Below, one piece after another: positions 1 to 9,396 of a stretch of 64,000 nt of DNA. This stretch comes from Siphonodentalium dalli (taxonomy: Eukaryota; Mollusca; Scaphopoda; Gadilida; Siphonodentaliidae), in contig CP136065.1 of NCBI GenBank assembly GCA_032622095.1, positions 207,058,151-207,122,150 of the forward strand, read 5' to 3'. The position numbers and the translations under genes are program-made. How positions within the stretch are numbered: position 1 is the first letter of the stretch; every line of letters begins with the position of its first letter. Under the pieces are notes generated by a model that was not told the origin of the DNA, ran no database searches, and worked only from the letters and a program-made list of their open reading frames with translations.

Positions 1-810
1 TGCCTTCTAGCTTTGACAAAAATGCTTGCAAACTCGAAGAGGAAGAGCAATGTAGTGGAGTACATCTATGTTCAACTCGAATCATAGCTGGTTGCTAGAT
101 TACTTGATGGTCAAACAGTTTATTTGGTGGGTGGCTTCATAGGAGGATGTGTGATTGCAGATGCCGTCGGACCAAAACAGCTGTCCAGATTTTAATTCTG
201 ACCACGAAGAGTCTGACTCTCTGGTGTGTTCATGTCGTCTAGCTATTCTATTGAACGAGATGGAATCAAGTCGGCGGTTGTTTGGACCCCTGGCAGTGAT
301 GTTGCTGTGCTACATATAGGTTTGCACCACTTACATTTGTTACACATGTACGTCTCGATGAGCTGTTCTTCCACACTGGTATAACAGAAGAAACGTTTTT
401 TAGCTCTGTATGACATCGCCAGAGAGATATGACCAGACATGTGTAAAGCGCTTCCGCTTCTGGTTGAATAATGTATTGTCTAACGAAAAAGAAGAACATA
501 TACGATTATATAACCGAAAACACACTTCCAAGTTCCAACTGATCACAAATATGCGCATTCTGGTTCGTATTATAGCGTATATATTACGAAATGTGGGTGG
601 AGGCTCTACATTGGAACCTTAATTATGAATATACGAACAACCACACGAACCTCATATATATATATTGGGACAATATATCCAGGGACGTTACTATGTTCTG
701 AATTATCATCAGAAAACAATAATGTAACCGAGAAAAAAATTCAATTCAATCAACAAAACATTTTCAAAATTAGATTGCCAATTCGCTTTTTTAAATATAT
801 ATAAACGATA
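1..810. other. Gene-poor sequence at window edge
   Basis: I see no convincing gene here. Short ORFs near 180-620 have no recognisable domain. The stretch is AT-rich with a (TA)n run near 650-665. Missing downstream exons of the minus-strand P450 gene A could lie anywhere beyond base 1; I did not find an exon resembling the gene B exons in this interval. Confidence 0.5.
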
Positions 811-1657
811 GTGCTGATAACATGGAATCACAAGTCAGACTGTGATACATGCCTCATAAAATCAGATACGGACATACAATGCCTTGAACATAGTGTAAAT
901 AACGACATGGAGAAAATAAGAAAGTGGGCGGACTCATATGGTACTCATAACGCGAAGACAGAACACGTTTCACAAAACTTAGAATTAGTGACCACCAACT
1001 GTCAATTGAGAAAGGCCGCCACCATCAACGATTCATTGGATGAAAACGGTAAATTCATTAAAATTATGACAAACGAGAACGAAAACTGTGGAAAGATCTG
1101 CAACGTGATCCGTGAATACTTCGACAAGCGAACAATATTTCTGCAAAACAAAAGTTCGTGATAATTCATATATACATTTCATGTTTTATATTCATTTTGT
1201 ACCATTTTACTCTTCATTTATATCATATAATCATTGTATGCATACTGCCTATATTACCGGTGTTTCATGCATTAAAATTATCTTATCTTATCTTATCATG
1301 GATAGTTAAATTCTATAATTATAAGACAAAATTACTATTTTTCACAAGTTCTCAAAGCCTTGAGAGACCGCTCATAATCTTTGATGGGTTGAGACTTGAT
1401 TATTCTAAACAGCACAAGCTTCTAGGCATGGAAATAGATTATGATTTAACATGGGACAGTTACATAGTCTGATAGAAAATGTATGTACCAGAGATTATGC
1501 TAAATTATCCCAACTTCGAAGACTCAAGTATCTTTTGAACAGCAAAACTCTTGAATTCCTCTATTTGTCACATATCATGGAATATGCGAGTAGTGTTTTG
1601 ACAGGAGCACCAGACACGTTACTCAAACAACTAGATGATGTAGAACGTTATAAGTGA
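811..1657 (+). pseudogene. LINE reverse-transcriptase 3' fragment, interrupted
   Basis: Two separated reading frames carry the region following the catalytic motif of a non-LTR reverse transcriptase. The first (811 to about 965) contains 'DTDIQCLEHSVNNDMEKI', the usual segment after FADDT. The second (about 1330-1657) contains 'HKLLGMEIDYDLTWDSYI' and 'LNSKTLEFLYLSHIMEYASS', the conserved C-terminal part of these ORFs. The block between about 966 and 1325 has no RT similarity and ends in a TTATC microsatellite, so a nested insertion is the simplest explanation. The copy is dead: frames are broken and both ends are missing. Its family (CR1/L2/Jockey-like) is not resolved. Confidence 0.7.
1278..1297 (+). 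repeat. TTATC-type short tandem repeat, possible retroelement tail
   Basis: A short run of TTATC units follows an AT-rich stretch that could be a 3' UTR. Such tails commonly end CR1/L2-like elements. It sits inside the interrupted LINE fragment and probably marks the 3' end of a small nested insertion. Confidence 0.5.
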
Positions 1658-1689
1658 ATGTACGGGATATGTACCCCACTCGCAGCTCA

Positions 1690-4040
1690 CTACTAGACCC
1701 CATCATTGTAATTCAAACTATAAACGTTCTTGACGCTGACACAATCGAACCCGGAGTCTCTGACCACCTGGCCACAATCATACACCACAATATCATGCGA
1801 TTATGACATTTCACCTGCAATAAAACGCCGAATTTGGAATTACAAACTAGCTGATTTTGATGAAATGAATCGGATTTTCTCAGTAGTGGAATGGACACAT
1901 GTCCTGAACCAAAATTCAATAGAATCTAAAGTATCAGTTATTGAAAATAGTTTTAATAGTAACGTTGAAAAGTGTGTACCAAACCATATATCTACCATAT
2001 AATAAGACAAAACGACAAACCGTGGTTTGACAGTCGCATGAAACTCGAAATTAGACGACGACCTAGATGCAGAAGGAAAGCAATTGAAAGCAATCAGCCG
2101 AATCATTGGTCGCAATATAAAAAGCACAGAAACTCCGTAAACAGCATGAACAAATATGCGAAAAAACACTACCTTGATGAAATTCCAAATAAACTAAATA
2201 CCGCACAAGATCTGAAATCTTTTTGGAAAATGACCAATGAATTTCTTCGCGAGAAGAACAAATCACTGACCATACCGCCACTGCAGTTTGGTCAAAATTT
2301 TGCCTACGATGTGGACAAAGCAAATATCCTCAATGAAAAATTTATAAATAATAGTGGAATAAACGACTCTGGCCAATCAATTCCAGATTTTCCGAAACGA
2401 ACAGCCAAGACATTAAATTCAGTTACTATTACACATTATGATGTACAAACAATTCTTAAGGAATTGGACGGTAACAAAGCCACTGGTCCAGATGGGATAA
2501 GTAATAACATTTTGAAGTGCTTACATAAAACACTAGCCCTACCACTGTACATTCTTTACAAACAGTCCTTAGAAACAGGTATATTACCAATGCAATGGAA
2601 AGTTGCTACCGTAATACCAATCTTCAAGAAATGCGAGAAAACAGACCCATGTAATTACAGGCCAACATCACTTCTTTCATGTGTTCTTGAAAAGATCGTT
2701 TTTCGATGAACAACCTATTGTACAAATACCAATCCGGTTCCGCCCTGGACACAGCACTACTCATCAATTACTAGCAATAATTCACTACCTTAGCAAAACT
2801 ATGAATGAGTCGATGTTATCCATATGTGTATTCTGTAATATATCTAAAGCGTTTGAGCGGGTTTGCCATAAAGGACTAATTCATAAAATACGTAGTTATG
2901 GCGTTGGCGGCAAATTACTCGTCTGGATAACTGACTATATCAGCAATAGATCTCAACGAGTGCTTGTTGGATCGGAGTATTCACATCCCTTGCAACCAGC
3001 CTCTGTGGTTCCTCAGGGGTGTATTCTTGGTCCCTTGTTGTTCTCAATATTCATCAATGACATTCGAGACAATCTGAAGTCAAACGTTCGCCTATTTGCA
3101 GATGACACCTGTATATTGTATTCACTTTCGAAGATATGGTGGTTCATTTAAATAACGACCTTAAATCACTTGATAGTTGGACTCGCAAATGGCTGGTTTC
3201 GCTCAAATAATCAAAAACGAAAGCTATGATATGTCAGGGCCACCAATCAACATTCCCGCGCAGTGCAGACGTCATATTCAGTTCCAGCAAACTCGAAATA
3301 GTCGAAGATCACTGTCATCTCGGGATCGTTCTGCAATCCGATCTTCATTGGGACCTTGCCATAGAATACATCTACAATAATGCATGCACTGTGCTTTCAC
3401 AACTCCGAACATTCAAGTATATGTTATCACGAAAGACACTCGACACATTGTTCAAAACACATTTATTGCCCATACAAGAATATGGCAGTTGTGTTTGGCA
3501 CACTGCCCTTAACATTATAAAATCAACACTAGACAAACTGTATTACGATCATAAAATCTTCCGGACGATTTGCTACGTGCAACGAATGAGCTCCTGTAAA
3601 CTCACAAAATCGGAACTCTGTGCCATAAATGTACTGCCTGCCCCAATACCCTGTTATATTACTTACTCAAACGACCCCTTCTATTTACCATTTCCAAAAC
3701 ACACCAACTAACGCTTTCCCCACCATATACGTATACATGCTGCCAGTTGTCATACTAGTCATATGTGTGTATAATTATACTCATTACCCCCAGCACACCA
3801 CCGATTTATAATAGTTAACACCTCATTAATATCCGTTATACTCACGCACTCAAAATATATATATTCTACCCGCCCTACCAAAACCTAATATAAATCAAAA
3901 TAAATTGTTATATTTATGTTTCATGTATGATATGTAGGGAGCGGAGGTCCATCTAAATTTCACAGAACTTGTCCTCCAATCCCTTATGTGTATTGTATTA
4001 TTTATGTATAATACTAATAAAAATATGTTTAAATAAAAAC
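1690..4040 (+). pseudogene. 5'-truncated, frameshifted LINE (endonuclease end plus reverse transcriptase)
   Basis: The segment opens with the end of an AP-like endonuclease, where an 'SDHLATI' motif near 1758 matches the catalytic SDH. It continues through a linker (1972-2440) into reverse transcriptase. Visible RT motifs are 'ATGPDGISNNILK' (near 2480), 'WKVATVIPIFKK' (near 2600), 'VPQGCILGPLLFSIFINDI' (near 3010-3060) and 'RLFADDTCILY' (near 3090-3120). Frames change near 2700, 3150 and 3230, so no functional protein can be made. The AT-rich 3' tail ends near 4040, only about 37 bp inside the P450 gene A intron that begins at 4077. It resembles the preceding fragment and may be the same family. 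Confidence 0.82.
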
Positions 4041-4077
4041 ATTTTTTAATTAAGATATATATCTACATATTTCTTAC

Positions 4078-4391
4078 CTCTGGAAGCATGAGTGTAAACT
4101 GGTTTTCTAGAACCAGAACAGTGCTCCGTTGCATAGCCTTGAATTGTTCGTCATGAAGTTCGAATCGTTTACCCAATGTAAGTGAGGCGATTATGTTGGC
4201 GATCGCAGTTTGCACCTTTTCCGTAATGTCGAATGGTTCGGTCCCAGCGGCGTCAATATCTGCTATCAGCGCTATAATCTCTTCGTGGATGTTCATCTCC
4301 ATGAGGTTTTTCCCCATTCCAAAATCTTTGAGAGTCCTTAGGACGAAACTGCGATAATATGACCAATCCGTCCCGTCTGACGACAACACAC
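4078..4391 (-). CDS. Cytochrome P450 gene A, exon 2 (CYP2 clan)
   Basis: This 314-nt internal exon continues exon 1 at 28412-28076. Exon 1 ends with one base of a codon and this exon supplies the other two, giving Gly. It is bounded by an acceptor (AACAG) and a donor (GTAAGA). The protein contains 'GTDWSYYRSFVLRTLKDFGMG', the WxxxRxF...LRxFGMG block of helix C in CYP2 enzymes, then the helix D-F region ending 'LMLPE'. The exon ends in phase 0, and the corresponding gene B exon also starts in phase 0. The product would be a microsomal haem-thiolate monooxygenase, substrate unknown. Later exons, including the haem-binding Cys exon, are outside the window, so completeness cannot be judged. Confidence 0.85.
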
Positions 4392-5461
4392 CTGTTATAA
4401 ACATGTTCCAAACGTAAGGACACTGCTATTGATAAGGGTGCGCTCACATGCTAACAAATTTGCCTACAACTGTTAAGCTATTCGTCGTACAGGGCTGTAG
4501 TTGCTCTGATATGGGCTACATACTACTAACACAATCTACAGTCCCGACAGTTTGATATATGCGCAGTAACTATGCAATACACAAAGTTGTTATACAGCTC
4601 AGATTAACCAGAAAGTGTCCTTAAAATATCTGTCAAAAAATCAACTCTGCAATCACACTCGCTGAATTTCATAGTTCTAATAAGCGATAAAGCAATGGAA
4701 TAAATACATTCATTAATTCCTAGATTTATCACCCAAAAGTTAGTGTGCAATAGATAGCCGTCCGATCCATCTTGTAAGCGTGGTTCAGGAATGTGGCGAC
4801 AGACGCGGGGTATCAATGTATCATCATGTCTATATAAATCACTAAGCAGCTACTGTTTCCAAAGTGAGTTGATGATGACCTCCATGTGGATATAATTGGA
4901 GTAAAGTCAATAAATATTATTATCTTCAAGTCATCTGGTAATTTCCAGATATATATAGTTCATTTAGCTGCATCAGGTGTCCCGGACCAAGATAAGTACC
5001 AAGATTTGCACTTATCAGATACAATGCTTCCAATGGATAACTACGATAAGAGTCATTTTATGTTTAATTGAATCAAAGTCAATAGAACACCATAATAATG
5101 GGTTACTAGTATGTAGATGTGCACACACACATCTATGTGAAATAAGTGTACATGCATGTATGTAACTTACGTATCGACCAATTAAGTAGTTACAAAACAT
5201 TACTATTATTATAAACCAGGAGTACGTGTATTAATTAATATATCATTTTTAGCTCGGGAAATATGTATATTAAAAGTAGCAAATGCTCCTGAAAAGTATA
5301 CACATTTCATTGAGTATTGGCTACTTTTTACTACAGAAGTGGACCTTTTTTATGAACAGACTAAGCTTTTGTGTTGTTTCTAGTGAATATAGTTGAGATA
5401 GCTTTATAGATGCTTGGTCTTTCATAGTAGTACGAGTCAGCATAATTCGTTCTGCGATGTC
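4392..5461. other. P450 gene A intron 1, proximal part
   Basis: Intronic sequence between exon 2 and the piggyBac-like MITE. It is AT-rich, with short CA/TG and 'acatgta' motifs near 5120-5165. I see no exon or RNA gene. Confidence 0.6.
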
Positions 5462-5614
5462 TTAACCCTTTACCCAACAAACCGGCCAAAACCGGCCAAA
5501 TAAAGCTTCAACAGCCTAAAATATCTTCGGACTGTCTCAATAGAACCATACAAATATGGATATCATTGGAACCGGCTCCTTGACCACATTGTGATAGTTA
5601 CAGTTATGCCCGGT

Positions 5615-5683
5615 GCCAATGCATTCTCTTATATATGCGAGTCGACCATAGGTCGCCTCGCATATATAAGAGAATGCATTGGC
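5615..5683. repeat. 69-bp palindrome, copy 1
   Basis: An interrupted palindrome with arms beginning GCCAATGCATTCTCTTATAT and a short centre around GTCGACCATAGGTCGCC. It would fold into a long hairpin. It is nearly the reverse complement of copy 2 within the same MITE. Confidence 0.85.
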
Positions 5684-5762
5684 CTAAAAAAAATCCTTTT
5701 TTAACACTTTTTACCATTTTTTCTTACATTCTTTAACAATTTTATAATTTTTAATGTGTTAA

Positions 5763-5831
5763 GCCAATGCATTCTCTTATATATGCGAGGCGACATATGG
5801 TCGACTCGCATATATAAGAGAATGCATTGGC
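5763..5831. repeat. 69-bp palindrome, copy 2
   Basis: The arms are the same as copy 1 and the centre is inverted (GCGACATATGGTCGAC). The two palindromes lie 79 bp apart, so the element can form either two small hairpins or one large one. Confidence 0.85.
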
Positions 5832-5861
5832 ACAGGGCCCTTCTGTTGGGTAAAGGGTTAA

Positions 5862-6373
5862 ACTAGAGCACCAAAGACTATCATGATATGCATCGCTTGT
5901 GTCTGAATCACACAAAGTCAAGTCGGTATTATCTGTAGTTAACCGCGCTACACAATTTCACCGTCACAGAAAGATTCTCCTTCAGAAATCTACCTTTGAG
6001 ATTAATACAATCGTAGTAAAAATCCTTAGTTGTTGTGTGACGTAGGGGTAGTTATATATGTTAGTAGAACATACGAACTCGATTAATAGATTTTAATTTG
6101 TTTGCAAAAACAGTTATATTCGTTTTTTTGTCCGATCATTTGCCAAGTATGAAGTGACGTACATTAGCTGTATTTTGAATTGGTAACTTTGTCGACGTTT
6201 GAGCAGTTAACAAATGTGACATAACACGTGATTGGCAATAACTAGGCGAACCAGAATTGGTGAAGTTTTGATAAAGTGTGAATATTAACTGCCTTTTGCA
6301 CGAAGCTATCGATTGGTCGGGACATCGCTATCTTCTATGCGATCACTCTCTGTGCGTAATTTCATCATAGTGC
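5862..6373. other. P450 intron between MITE and Polinton
   Basis: Unremarkable intronic sequence. I found no ORF, repeat or RNA gene in it. Confidence 0.6.
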
Positions 6374-6379
6374 TACATT
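6374..6379. repeat. Polinton target-site duplication, left (TACATT)
   Basis: TACATT directly precedes the AGTAGTAATGG terminus. The identical hexamer follows the opposite terminus at 23614-23619. Six-base duplications are the Polinton hallmark and mark the exact insertion point. Confidence 0.95.
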
Positions 6380-6632
6380 AGTAGTAATGGTGGGCACTAT
6401 GGCCCAGTACCCCCCAGACATGGGCACTATGGCCCAGTACCCCCCAGACATGGGCACTATGGGCCATAGTGCCCATGTCTGGGGGGTACTGGGCCATAGT
6501 GCCCATGTCTGGGGGGTACTGGGTCATAGTGCCCATGTCTGGGGGGTACTGGGCCATAGTTCCCACCCTGAGGATAGATGTTCCTGTCATTGATGTGACA
6601 TTTCTGATCGAAAAAATGAAAATGGACTTAGA
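6380..6632 (+). repeat. Polinton left terminal inverted repeat with internal hairpin array
   Basis: The 253-bp repeat matches the reverse complement of 23353-23613. Inside it a 30-bp unit (TGGGCACTATGGCCCAGTAC plus a C-run and AGACA) occurs twice in one direction and then about three times in the other, so the TIR is itself a large palindrome. Past the array it contains an AT-rich stretch ending near 'aatggacttaga'. The ORFs that can be read through it on both strands are products of the repeat, not genes. Confidence 0.93.
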
Positions 6633-6711
6633 ATTATTTTTTTCAAAAGGAAAATCTCCCTTTGGAAAATATCAATTAGCAATCAAGAGTTTTTCTTTTC
6701 GAATATTTGGT

Positions 6712-6727
6712 GGCCCTGAAAAGGGCC
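6712..6727 (-). terminator. Histone-type 3' stem-loop after the OTU-like gene
   Basis: Read on the minus strand this is GGCCCTTTTCAGGGCC, a 6-bp stem with a TTTC loop. It is preceded by AAAAC and followed by ACCA, matching the metazoan histone mRNA 3' element. It starts 20 nt after the minus-strand stop codon and is in sense orientation. A purine-rich AAAAGAAAAA stretch lies a short way downstream, where the U7-pairing element would be expected. Confidence 0.8.
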
Positions 6728-6746
6728 GTTTTATTTTTGTTATAGT

Positions 6747-7211
6747 TTAGAATCCGCCACATTGAACTTCTTTGTTCGCCAAAACTTCAATTGATTTGTC
6801 TCCTCGCCTCATCCATATTTCGCATTCACAATAATGCTCGTGGCAAACGTGTGGGATCCACACTAGAGTTATTGATGACTTGAATCTTGGTGTTGATTTG
6901 TAGCCGCCTTTGGTAGCATCAAACATGACGATAGGTCGCTGTATAACAGTCGCCGCTAATTCAACCATCAATCTTGATTCAGCCAAAAGTGGTGTGCGCC
7001 GTAAATCTTGTGCCGACGCACCAAGTTCGTCACTCTCTGCGTAGTACAGGTCAAATGCCGCATCTCTCAGAATCATCCATCCATCGGTCGTCCCGTAAAC
7101 CCCGAGGCTGAGTGCCCTCCAAAACAGCGATATTTCTTCACCGTACACTGCTTTACAGTATACCCCACCGGCCATTATCTCGTCAAGATCTGTTATGTTT
7201 ACAGCAGTCAT
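6747..7211 (-). CDS. OTU-like protein, 154 aa, active-site Cys replaced by Ser
   Basis: Residues 24-56 read 'GEEISLFWRALSLGVYGTTDGWMILRDAAFDLY', here cited by parts: the 'SLFWRALSLGVYG' block and the following 'ILRDAAFDLY' helix match the start of OTU deubiquitinase domains. In OTU domains the first residue of this block is normally the catalytic Cys (C-L-F-R-A). Here it is Ser28. A later 'QRPIVMFDA' strand (about 91-99) and a 'CHEHY' motif (about 123-127, candidate His) fit the OTU order. The start at 7211 is chosen because its context, CATCTTTGAATG on the + strand, recurs exactly at the start of the 62-aa gene at 8820. It is transcribed divergently from the 162-aa gene from promoter block A and ends in a histone-type stem-loop. 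It may be a ubiquitin-binding pseudoenzyme or a distant family with a Ser; assignment is by motif order only. Confidence 0.5.
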   Translation of the reverse strand: MTAVNITDLDEIMAGGVYCKAVYGEEISLFWRALSLGVYGTTDGWMILRDAAFDLYYAESDELGASAQDLRRTPLLAESRLMVELAATVIQRPIVMFDATKGGYKSTPRFKSSITLVWIPHVCHEHYCECEIWMRRGDKSIEVLANKEVQCGGF

Positions 7212-7799
7212 CTTTGAATGTAGAATAAGTCTGAAGATCCGTCTTGAACATATATCACGATTGCGCGGGCGGTAGAGAAAGCACATAATACTTTGACGTT
7301 AAAAATGACAAATGCTCCCTGACGTTGTGTTTCTTTTCAGTGCATTATCTGTTAGTTTCACCATTTCGATATGATATAGATTAAATTCATGATAGTATAT
7401 GCAATTAATTAAGATATTTTAACATATGAATTCATCTTCGTTCATAAACGATGACCAAGTAAAGTTATCAATTGTAATGATGAAGAAAAATGTTCAGTAT
7501 GTTTTCTTGTGTTCAGTTTTATGTATAAAATATGTACATTTCCAAAACCAAAAACTAGAAAAACATTCCATATTTGCCTAACGAGGTAACAAATATATCA
7601 ATCATGTGTACCAAATAATAGATAATGATCTAACGAAATAAAAAACATTTGTTTGATCGCTATGCAATAATGATCAAGAAAAATATGAATGCTGATCCGT
7701 CTCTGAAAAAACACAACGCCAGGAAACATTTGTCAATTTTAACGTCAAAGTATTATGTGATTTCATTGACGCCCGTGTCAAATGTATAAAAATATTTTC
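7209..7799. promoter_or_regulatory. Bidirectional promoter block, copy A
   Basis: About 590 bp between the starts of two divergent genes, nearly identical to copy B (8818-9391). On the + strand it ends with GTATAAAAATATTTTC, a TATA box about 55 nt before the 162-aa start codon. On the minus strand a conserved GATATATG lies about 40-50 nt before the 154-aa start. Several other AT-rich blocks are conserved between copies, including TTATGTATAAAATATGTAC near 7520. Confidence 0.75.
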
Positions 7800-7835
7800 G
7801 AATTTGATCAACGTTACATTGCATTGCTATCAAAG

Positions 7836-8324
7836 ATGGATCCGTTAACAGAATTTCTTCAGAGTGAGATATACAGTAATCCTGTTGTACAGAATACATA
7901 TGCGGCACCAGAGTCAACAGGCCAAGCTAATACGACAATGACTATAGGTGGTGATACACTCATTTTAAAAGCGATTTTAGATGAACTGAGATGTCTTCGC
8001 AGGGATATTGACGTGAAAACACAAGTAACGCATCAAGAAGTAAAAGTGAATCTTCGTTTCGTTGCAGAAGAGATAGATATACCAATCAGGGTTCATGATG
8101 TTCAGAGATCGAAAGAACAGAAACAGATCAAAAAAGAAAAAATATTGGCGGCGAAAGAAAAAGAACCTAAAAGTATCATGAAGCCTTCTACTGAGACAAA
8201 AGTCAGATTTCGTCTTCCTTGTAAAGAATCTAAAGATACAGAGAAAAGTGATGAATTCGCAAAAGCTATTGGTTCTCATGGGAAAGATATGTCAAGATAT
8301 AAGAAAAACACAAAACGATGTTAA
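7836..8324 (+). CDS. Charged protein of unknown function, 162 aa
   Basis: I do not recognise the family. The N-terminal half contains a hydrophobic/charged helix-like segment ('LILKAILDELRCLRRDID', about residues 46-63). The C-terminal half is very Lys/Glu-rich and likely disordered or coiled coil, and the end is basic ('SRYKKNTKRC'). A longer frame could start at 7782, but that ATG lies inside the TATA box (ATGTATAAAAATA), so the mRNA must begin downstream and 7836 is the first usable ATG. It is divergent from the OTU-like gene and is followed after 22 nt by a histone-type stem-loop. Presumably an accessory or regulatory protein of the Polinton. Confidence 0.6.
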   Translation: MDPLTEFLQSEIYSNPVVQNTYAAPESTGQANTTMTIGGDTLILKAILDELRCLRRDIDVKTQVTHQEVKVNLRFVAEEIDIPIRVHDVQRSKEQKQIKKEKILAAKEKEPKSIMKPSTETKVRFRLPCKESKDTEKSDEFAKAIGSHGKDMSRYKKNTKRC

Positions 8325-8346
8325 AGTCAGATGATAATTTTAAAAC

Positions 8347-8362
8347 GGCCCTTTTCAGGGCC
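8347..8362 (+). terminator. Histone-type 3' stem-loop after the 162-aa gene
   Basis: GGCCCTTTTCAGGGCC preceded by AAAAC and followed by ACACA, starting 22 nt past the stop codon in sense orientation. The downstream block (CCCAAAAGGTTACTCTTTCAT, 8373-8393) is conserved after the stem-loop at 10099. From there to about 8470 the sequence matches the corresponding region after 10114, including a decayed copy of the minus-strand poly(A) region. Confidence 0.8.
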
Positions 8363-8574
8363 ACACACATTTCCCAAAAGGTTACTCTTTCATTGCTGAA
8401 AAAATCAAAAACACTATTGTTCAATTTATATTTTATTCAACAACAAATATTTGCAAGTATATTTTGTTTTAAATTATTCGTGGCGTGATTTTTTCAAAAC
8501 AAAACATAGGGTACAAAGAACATTATTAGTTCTTAAGCAATGCTAAAAGTTTTTCTTTTTGAAAAAATTGGTTT

Positions 8575-8590
8575 GGTCCTGAAAAGGACC
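8575..8590 (-). terminator. Histone-type 3' stem-loop, distal copy, after the 62-aa gene
   Basis: On the minus strand GGTCCTTTTCAGGACC. Two compensatory changes (C-to-T with G-to-A) keep the stem paired and still fit GGYYCTTTTCAGRRCC. It is followed by a purine-rich AAAAAGAAAAACT stretch, as at the OTU-like gene. Confidence 0.75.
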
Positions 8591-8602
8591 GTTTTTGTTT
8601 TT

Positions 8603-8618
8603 GGCCCTGAAAAGGGCC
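8603..8618 (-). terminator. Histone-type 3' stem-loop, proximal copy, after the 62-aa gene
   Basis: GGCCCTTTTCAGGGCC on the minus strand, 13 nt after the stop codon at 8632. It is the first of two stem-loops in tandem behind this gene. Confidence 0.77.
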
Positions 8619-8631
8619 GTTTTGTATGGCA

Positions 8632-8820
8632 TCAAAGTTCACGCCACGATTTTCTTTTGAGACTTTTGCTTTTGTTCCAACGCTGTTGTTTTTTGCATAT
8701 TTGCATAACCAGTTTTGCACTGGCGGTTACTTCTTTTGCGTGTCCGGCCCGCATTATCTGGGGCGTTAGCCCTATCGTTCCTCTTAGTATAGACATCAAC
8801 GGTTCGGGGATTTCGGACAT
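8632..8820 (-). CDS. Small basic protein of unknown function, 62 aa
   Basis: No family recognised. The protein is basic, with a Lys/Arg-rich C-terminal third ('KSKSLKRKSW'), so nucleic-acid binding is possible. The case for a real gene rests on context. Its ATG sits at exactly the position and in the same sequence context as the OTU-like gene start, at the minus-strand side of the duplicated promoter block, and it is followed by two sense-oriented histone-type stem-loops. An overlapping minus-strand frame (8639-8848) lacks an ATG at its start and is less likely. Confidence 0.5.
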   Translation of the reverse strand: MSEIPEPLMSILRGTIGLTPQIMRAGHAKEVTASAKLVMQICKKQQRWNKSKSLKRKSWREL

Positions 8821-9391
8821 CTTTGAATGCAGAATAAAAATTGTTCACGGCCGTGTTTGAACATATATCACGATTGCGCGGGCGGTAGAGAAATCACATG
8901 TCACGTTGGCATTAAAAATGACAAATGTTTCCGGGCGTTGTGTTTCTTTACAGTGCATTATCTGTTAGTTTTACTATTTCGATATGTTATAGATTAAATT
9001 CATGATAGTATATGCAATTAATTAAGATGTTTTAACATATGAATTCATCTTCGTTCATAAACGATGACCAAGTAAAGTTATCAATTGTAATGATGAAGAA
9101 AAATGTTCAGTATGTTTCTTGTGTTCAGTTTTTATGTATAAAATATGTACAATTCCAAAACCAAAAACTAGAAAAACATTCCATATTTGCCTAACGAGGT
9201 AATAAATATATCAATCATGTGTACCAAATAATAGATAATGATCTAACGAAATTAAAAACATTTGTTTGATCGCTATGCAATAATGATCAAGAAAAATATG
9301 CATGTTGATCCGGTTCTGAAAAAACACCATGTCAGGAAATATTTGTCAATTTTAACGCCAAAGTATTATGTGATTTAATTGACGCCCGTGT
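8818..9391. promoter_or_regulatory. Bidirectional promoter block, copy B
   Basis: Near-identical duplicate of 7209-7799. The first 50 bp next to the 62-aa gene differ most. Its + end breaks off after GACGCCCGTGT and is immediately followed by partial copy C, so the functional + strand TATA box is the one in copy C. Confidence 0.75.
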
Positions 9392-9396
9392 AACAA

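Larger units (their letters stand above)
5462..5861. mobile_element. piggyBac-like MITE with TTAA target duplication
   Basis: TTAA at 5462-5465 and 5858-5861 flanks a 392-bp element whose ends are inverted repeats starting CCCTTTACCCAACA. A TTAA target and ends starting CCCTTT/CCCTAG are hallmarks of piggyBac elements. It has no coding capacity, so it would have been mobilised in trans. Two 69-bp palindromes fill much of the interior, separated by an A/T-rich spacer. It lies in intron 1 of P450 gene A, about 0.5 kb from the Polinton. Confidence 0.8.

Noticed and set aside
180-499. Cys-rich ORFs near the window start as a piggyBac transposase C-terminus
   Set aside because: The Cys spacing does not fit the family and no DDD motifs are present.
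6378-6593. Long ORFs on both strands in the left TIR, and similarly at 23350-23664
   Set aside because: They are readings of the 30-bp unit, which has a length divisible by three.
7782-7835. Longer 180-aa start for the 162-aa gene
   Set aside because: That ATG lies inside the TATA box, so it should not be in the mRNA.
6712-8618. Hairpins as bacterial-type intrinsic terminators (a T-run follows on the opposite strand)
   Set aside because: Relative to the genes the A-rich side is upstream and the ACCA/ACCCA side downstream, which is the histone arrangement; the host is eukaryotic.
8540-8860. 106-aa + strand ORF in the accessory region
   Set aside because: Antisense to the 62-aa gene and crosses two stem-loops; its N-terminus is only stem-loop sequence.
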